Part shown: piece by piece, positions 61,261 through 64,000 of the stretch
Numbering within the stretch: position 1 is the stretch's first letter
How the letters are laid out: each line of letters opens with the position of its first letter
Assembly (NCBI RefSeq): GCF_001612685.1
Contig: NZ_BDAY01000029.1
Location: 1-64,000 of the forward strand
Length of the DNA: 64,000 nt
Origin: Nocardia altamirensis NBRC 108246
Lineage (GTDB): Bacteria > Actinomycetota > Actinomycetes > Mycobacteriales > Mycobacteriaceae
Direction: 5' to 3'
Position numbers and translations under genes: made by a program
Notes under the pieces: model-generated
Told to the model about the DNA's origin: nothing
What the model saw: only the letters and a program-made list of their open reading frames with translations
Databases searched by the model: none

Positions 61261-61363
61261 GCAGCGCAGCGCGCCCCTGCCCGATGTCGATGCTCCGATC
61301 AACATCGTCTGTATCGTTTCTCGTCGCAGTGAGCAATAGCCGAGCTGGTGAGCCGGGCTGCTG

Positions 61364-62110
61364 TCAGTTCTTGCCGAGAACCGCCATGTAGCTGCCGCCG
61401 TCCTGGTGTAGTTCGTCCATGTCCCAAGTGGTACCGGCCAGCGCTTGCTCCAATTCGTGCGGCGACATCATCCAGTAGGCGAACCACGGGGTGGCCTCGC
61501 TGCGGTGGCGCACCCGCAATCGCATCTGGCCCGCACGTCGGCCGACGGCTCGGTTTCGATCGTGGTAGCGCAGGTGATCGGGATCCTCGGTCGAATACGG
61601 ATCGAGGCCGCGGCCGATGACTCGTCCGCCATCGGTGCACAACCGGGCTAGAGCATCGAGAAAACGGCGCGCAGCATCTGGTGATTCGAGAAGGCCGAAA
61701 TTGTTGCCCAGCAGCAGGATCGAGTCGAATCGTCGATCGGGCAGTTGCCTGGCCAGGTCGAACACGGTTCCCAGGAAGCTGTCGCGGACACCTCGGCGCC
61801 CGCACACCTGCAACGCCTTCGCGGAGGTGTCCAAAGCCAGCGCCGGTAACTCGCGGCGCTGCAGCTCGAGACACGCTCGTCCGGCACCCGCTCCGACATC
61901 GAGCACGCTGCCGACGCATCGGTCTATCGCAGCGGTGTCGAGCGGATTCCATCGGCTGGGTTCAGCGAAGTAGCGTTCGGCCGCCCAGCCGACCATGACG
62001 TGCCCGTCGTCGCGTTCGACAACTTCCCACACGTCGCCGATCTCCCACTGCTCCAACAGCATCGCACCGAAAGCGTCGCCTTCTACCGGTTGCTCGACCA
62101 CGACTCCCAT
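61364..62110 (-). CDS. SAM-dependent methyltransferase
   Basis: A 248-residue protein from ATG 62110. SAM motif I is VGSVLDVGAGAGRACLELQR (about 85-104). ELPALALDTSAKALQVCGRR is the motif II region. RRFDSILLLGNNFGLLESPD, then ALARLCTDGGRVIGRGLDPY give motifs III and IV. The C-terminal part, WFAYWMMSPHELEQALAGTT, resembles class I methyltransferases of unknown substrate. Its start overlaps the end of the 62083-62418 gene by 28 bases, suggesting coupling. Confidence 0.82.
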   Translation of the reverse strand: MGVVVEQPVEGDAFGAMLLEQWEIGDVWEVVERDDGHVMVGWAAERYFAEPSRWNPLDTAAIDRCVGSVLDVGAGAGRACLELQRRELPALALDTSAKALQVCGRRGVRDSFLGTVFDLARQLPDRRFDSILLLGNNFGLLESPDAARRFLDALARLCTDGGRVIGRGLDPYSTEDPDHLRYHDRNRAVGRRAGQMRLRVRHRSEATPWFAYWMMSPHELEQALAGTTWDMDELHQDGGSYMAVLGKN

Positions 62111-62418
62111 GGTCGCTGCGGGACCGGCGAAACCGCCAGCGAGTTTTCCACCTGAAGGCGATCCTGGTGCGAAACATGTTCTTGGCGAATCGAGTTCAGC
62201 AAAGACAACTTGACCATGCGCCGCCACGAACTGGCCGCCGGCGGCTCGTCGCAGTAGCCTTCGGCCTCCACAGTGTCGATGACGATCTCCGACACGGGGA
62301 GTATGGGCAGCACACCAGCAGCGCCACTGATGGGCCGTCGGGCGGCACGAACGCTTCCGCCGCAACCGAATTGCACCCCGGAAAGCAACCGCGACTCGAT
62401 TACCGGTAGGTCAATCAT
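62083..62418 (-). CDS. Possible hypothetical protein upstream of the methyltransferase
   Basis: ATG 62418 opens MIDLPVIESRLLSGVQFGCG, followed by GVLPILPVSEIVIDTVEAEG and MVKLSLLNSIRQEHVSHQD. 111 residues with balanced composition; no family is recognised. The end overlaps the methyltransferase start. Without homology support it could be a chance frame, but codon use seems better than in the surrounding frames. Confidence 0.45.
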   Translation of the reverse strand: MIDLPVIESRLLSGVQFGCGGSVRAARRPISGAAGVLPILPVSEIVIDTVEAEGYCDEPPAASSWRRMVKLSLLNSIRQEHVSHQDRLQVENSLAVSPVPQRPWESWSSNR

Positions 62419-62489
62419 TGGGCTGTGTCGTGCCGGAATGCTGGTTGTGAGGCGTGGGTGGTGATGCGAGATATGGTGTCGCCCGTTGT

Positions 62490-63152
62490 TCACAGTGGTG
62501 GCTGTAAATGGTTCGCGCGTCGGACGGCGCTGACACATTCTGTGCCGATGATGCGTGGCTGATCGAAATGAGTGTTGTCCACGACGAGAGACGCCCGTTC
62601 CCAGGGGCGTGACCGCTCGAAGTAGATACGTTGGCCGTCTACGTAGCGCCGCATCGAGTCATGTTCCGGGTCCGGATGAGTGCCGTCGCGCTCGGCCATC
62701 CGGCGAGCGGTCTCGTCGAACGGCACGTCGAGAAAGATCGACATATCCCAGAGGTTCACGAGCTCGTCACGGTGAAGGAACATTCCCTCGACCAGCACGA
62801 GTGCGTTATCAGGCACGTGAACCGCGGCGGGACACATGATCGTGTCTGTTGCTGGATCATACGAAGCGGTGCGGTACCAACCGTCACCTCGGCGCAGTGG
62901 TCCGAGAGCGTATGAGTGGAACGCGGGGTAGTTGTACAAGTCGAGCCAGAACGCCTCCGGGGAATGCCGGCCCTTCGCGTGACGGACTGAGGACGGATTG
63001 AGAAAGCTGTCGGCGTGCACCACGATTGCGGGCCGAGTGCGCACGTGCTTCACGAGTTTCAAAGCGAACGTGCTCTTGCCGCTGCCATCAACGCCATCGA
63101 TCGCCACGAGCGCGCGATCTGATGGAACTGAATCATCCCGGGTTTGATGCAC
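62490..63152 (-). CDS. Uridine-kinase-like P-loop kinase
   Basis: The GTG start at 63152 gives 220 residues. ALVAIDGVDGSGKSTFALKL holds Walker A (GVDGSGKS, about 22-29). AIVVHADSFLNPS, LDLYNYPAFHSYALGPLRRG, NALVLVEGMFLHRDELVNLW and IFLDVPFDETARRMAERDGT match bacterial uridine/cytidine kinase-like proteins. It would phosphorylate a nucleoside or related alcohol. Its 5' end touches the IS3 element (hairpin 63152-63173, transposase from 63180), so its promoter or true N-terminus may have been displaced by the insertion. Confidence 0.8.
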   Translation of the reverse strand: MHQTRDDSVPSDRALVAIDGVDGSGKSTFALKLVKHVRTRPAIVVHADSFLNPSSVRHAKGRHSPEAFWLDLYNYPAFHSYALGPLRRGDGWYRTASYDPATDTIMCPAAVHVPDNALVLVEGMFLHRDELVNLWDMSIFLDVPFDETARRMAERDGTHPDPEHDSMRRYVDGQRIYFERSRPWERASLVVDNTHFDQPRIIGTECVSAVRRANHLQPPL

Positions 63153-63179
63153 ACCTTCTTTCTTGGGAAGGTGAGTTCT

Positions 63180-63500
63180 ATGCCGAAGTTCTACACCGAC
63201 GAGGTCCGCGAGAAGGCCGTCCGACTGGTCGTCGACCACCGCGGCGACTACCCATCGGAATGGGCCGCGATCAAGACCGTCGCCGAACGGATCGGCGCGA
63301 ACCCCGAAACCGTCCGGAACTGGGTCCGCAAAACACAACCAATAACAACGAATCCCGTTTCTCCACAACCAGTCTCGGAGGACACGGCCGCGGAGTTGAA
63401 GGCGTTGCGGCGTAAGAACCGTGAGCTGGAGAAGACCGTCGAGATCCTCAAAGCGGCGACGTCTTTCTTCGCGCGGGAGTGCGACCCGCCACAGAAGTGA
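63180..63500 (+). CDS. IS3-family transposase OrfA
   Basis: A 106-residue protein from ATG 63180. MPKFYTDEVREKAVRLVVDH, then AIKTVAERIGANPETVRNWV is the HTH_Tnp_1 domain that binds IS ends. ELKALRRKNRELEKTVEILK and AATSFFARECDPP form the leucine zipper and the conserved IS3 OrfA tail. The stop overlaps the orfB start (GTGA, 63497-63500). No A6G slippery stretch is present, so OrfAB fusion by frameshifting is not obvious. Confidence 0.92.
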   Translation: MPKFYTDEVREKAVRLVVDHRGDYPSEWAAIKTVAERIGANPETVRNWVRKTQPITTNPVSPQPVSEDTAAELKALRRKNRELEKTVEILKAATSFFARECDPPQK

Positions 63501-64000
63501 TCTGCCGGTTCATCCTCGCCCACCGCGAGGAATTCGGGGTCGCACCGATCTGTCGTGTCCTGACCGGCTATGGCGTCAAGATCGCCCCGAGAACCTTCTA
63601 CGCCTGGCGCAAACGACCATTCTCGGCGCGGGCGGTGTGGGACGCCACGATCAGCGGTGTCCTCGCGTCCTACCACATCGAGCGCGACGAGCGAGGCCGT
63701 CGTAAACCCGAAGCGTTGTACGGGTCATTGAAAATGTGGGCTCACCTGCGTCGCGAGGGCATCGAGGTCGCTCGCTGCACGGTCGAGCGGTTGATGCGCG
63801 TGAACGGCTGGGCCGGCACGACCCGACGCAAGAAGATCCGCACCACCATCGCGGACCCCACGGCGTTGCGGCCACCGGATCTGGTCGAGCGTGGGTTCGG
63901 TGTCGAGGCACCGGATCTTCTCCACGTCGCGGACTTCACCTACGTGCGTACCAGCTCAGGCTGGGTTTACACCGCTTTCGTGATCGACGCGTTCGCAGGT
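63497..64000 (+). CDS. IS3-family transposase OrfB, partial
   Basis: It starts at GTG 63497, and 168 codons are present before the window ends. ICRFILAHREEFGVAPICRV, then IAPRTFYAWRKRPFS, YGSLKMWAHLRREGIEVARC and TVERLMRVNGWAG form the HTH_21 region. LLHVADFTYVRTSSGWVYTA gives the first catalytic Asp (D-x-T-Y) of the DDE integrase domain, and VIDAFAG continues it. The second Asp and the Glu lie beyond 64000. Confidence 0.92.
   Translation, partial: MICRFILAHREEFGVAPICRVLTGYGVKIAPRTFYAWRKRPFSARAVWDATISGVLASYHIERDERGRRKPEALYGSLKMWAHLRREGIEVARCTVERLMRVNGWAGTTRRKKIRTTIADPTALRPPDLVERGFGVEAPDLLHVADFTYVRTSSGWVYTAFVIDAFAG

Larger units (their letters stand above)
63153..64000 (+). mobile_element. 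IS3-family insertion sequence, truncated by the window end
   Basis: It contains orfA (63180-63500) and the 5' part of orfB (63497 onward). The left boundary is not fixed. A perfect 7-bp hairpin, CACCTTC-N8-GAAGGTG (63152-63173), lies just before orfA and may belong to the left end. The right end is outside the window, so the family group cannot be settled. Confidence 0.8.

Noticed and set aside
1..64000. CRISPR arrays, rRNA or tRNA genes
   Set aside because: No regularly spaced repeats and no recognisable RNA genes were seen on either strand by eye; a covariance-model scan was not possible.

Overview
The window is high-GC actinobacterial DNA, most likely from Nocardia or a close relative. 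The signs are heavy GTG/TTG start use, many ATGA start/stop overlaps, an actinobacterial SOS box, a mycobacterial-type ImuA and XRE/TPR regulators typical of these genera. No rRNA or tRNA gene and no CRISPR array was seen. Much of the window looks accessory: plasmid-type genes, toxin-antitoxin genes, mobile elements, broken genes, many GNAT acetyltransferases and one biosynthetic gene cluster.

Layout. (1) 1-3.1 kb: small hypothetical genes and a GNAT-like gene. (2) 3.4-12.4 kb: a co-directional block with a Tap-like telomere-associated protein, two HTH proteins resembling terminal proteins (Tpg), a second PolA-type DNA polymerase with a decayed 5' nuclease domain, and a toxin-antitoxin pair whose toxin is a head-to-tail MazF/PemK duplication. 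It reads as replication and maintenance of a linear replicon. (3) 13.4-19.6 kb: a Tn554-type three-gene recombinase element of about 5.0 kb with short inverted ends, inserted into a TPR regulator gene; joining the flanks restores the reading frame. (4) 19.6-37.7 kb: a biosynthetic cluster with a phosphotransferase, an XRE/TPR regulator, a 3,694-residue NRPS/PKS hybrid (A-PCP-KS-AT-KR-ACP-KS-ACP-aminotransferase-reductase), a kinase/FAD-oxidoreductase fusion, a NodS-like methyltransferase and, convergent with these, a divergent PurF paralogue. The domain order predicts an amino-acid-primed chain carrying a hydroxyl and a beta-amino group and released as an aldehyde. (5) 37.8-44.6 kb: GNATs, hypothetical genes, an SOS-box-controlled imuA-like gene without imuB, remnants of an FGE-like gene and of a Nudix gene, and a secreted HNH nuclease overlapping an Arr-like ADP-ribosyltransferase.

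(6) 44.7-52.6 kb is the best candidate for an undescribed system. Eleven minus-strand genes lie in three transcription units. Each unit starts a few bases downstream of a copy of the same 26-bp palindrome (ACATTAC...GTAATGT), which overlaps a TAATGT -10 element. The genes include a WGR-PARP protein, a YraN-like protein lacking its catalytic residues, an HTH protein (likely the regulator), a small zinc-ribbon protein and two pairs of paralogues of unknown function. (7) 53.2-64 kb: GNATs, an AlbA_2/Schlafen-like protein, an SGNH hydrolase with a decayed partial copy nearby, an IMP-cyclohydrolase-like gene, a family 2 glycosyltransferase, a methyltransferase, a uridine-kinase-like gene, and an IS3-family element running off the end.

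All functions are inferred from reading translated sequence; no database search was run.
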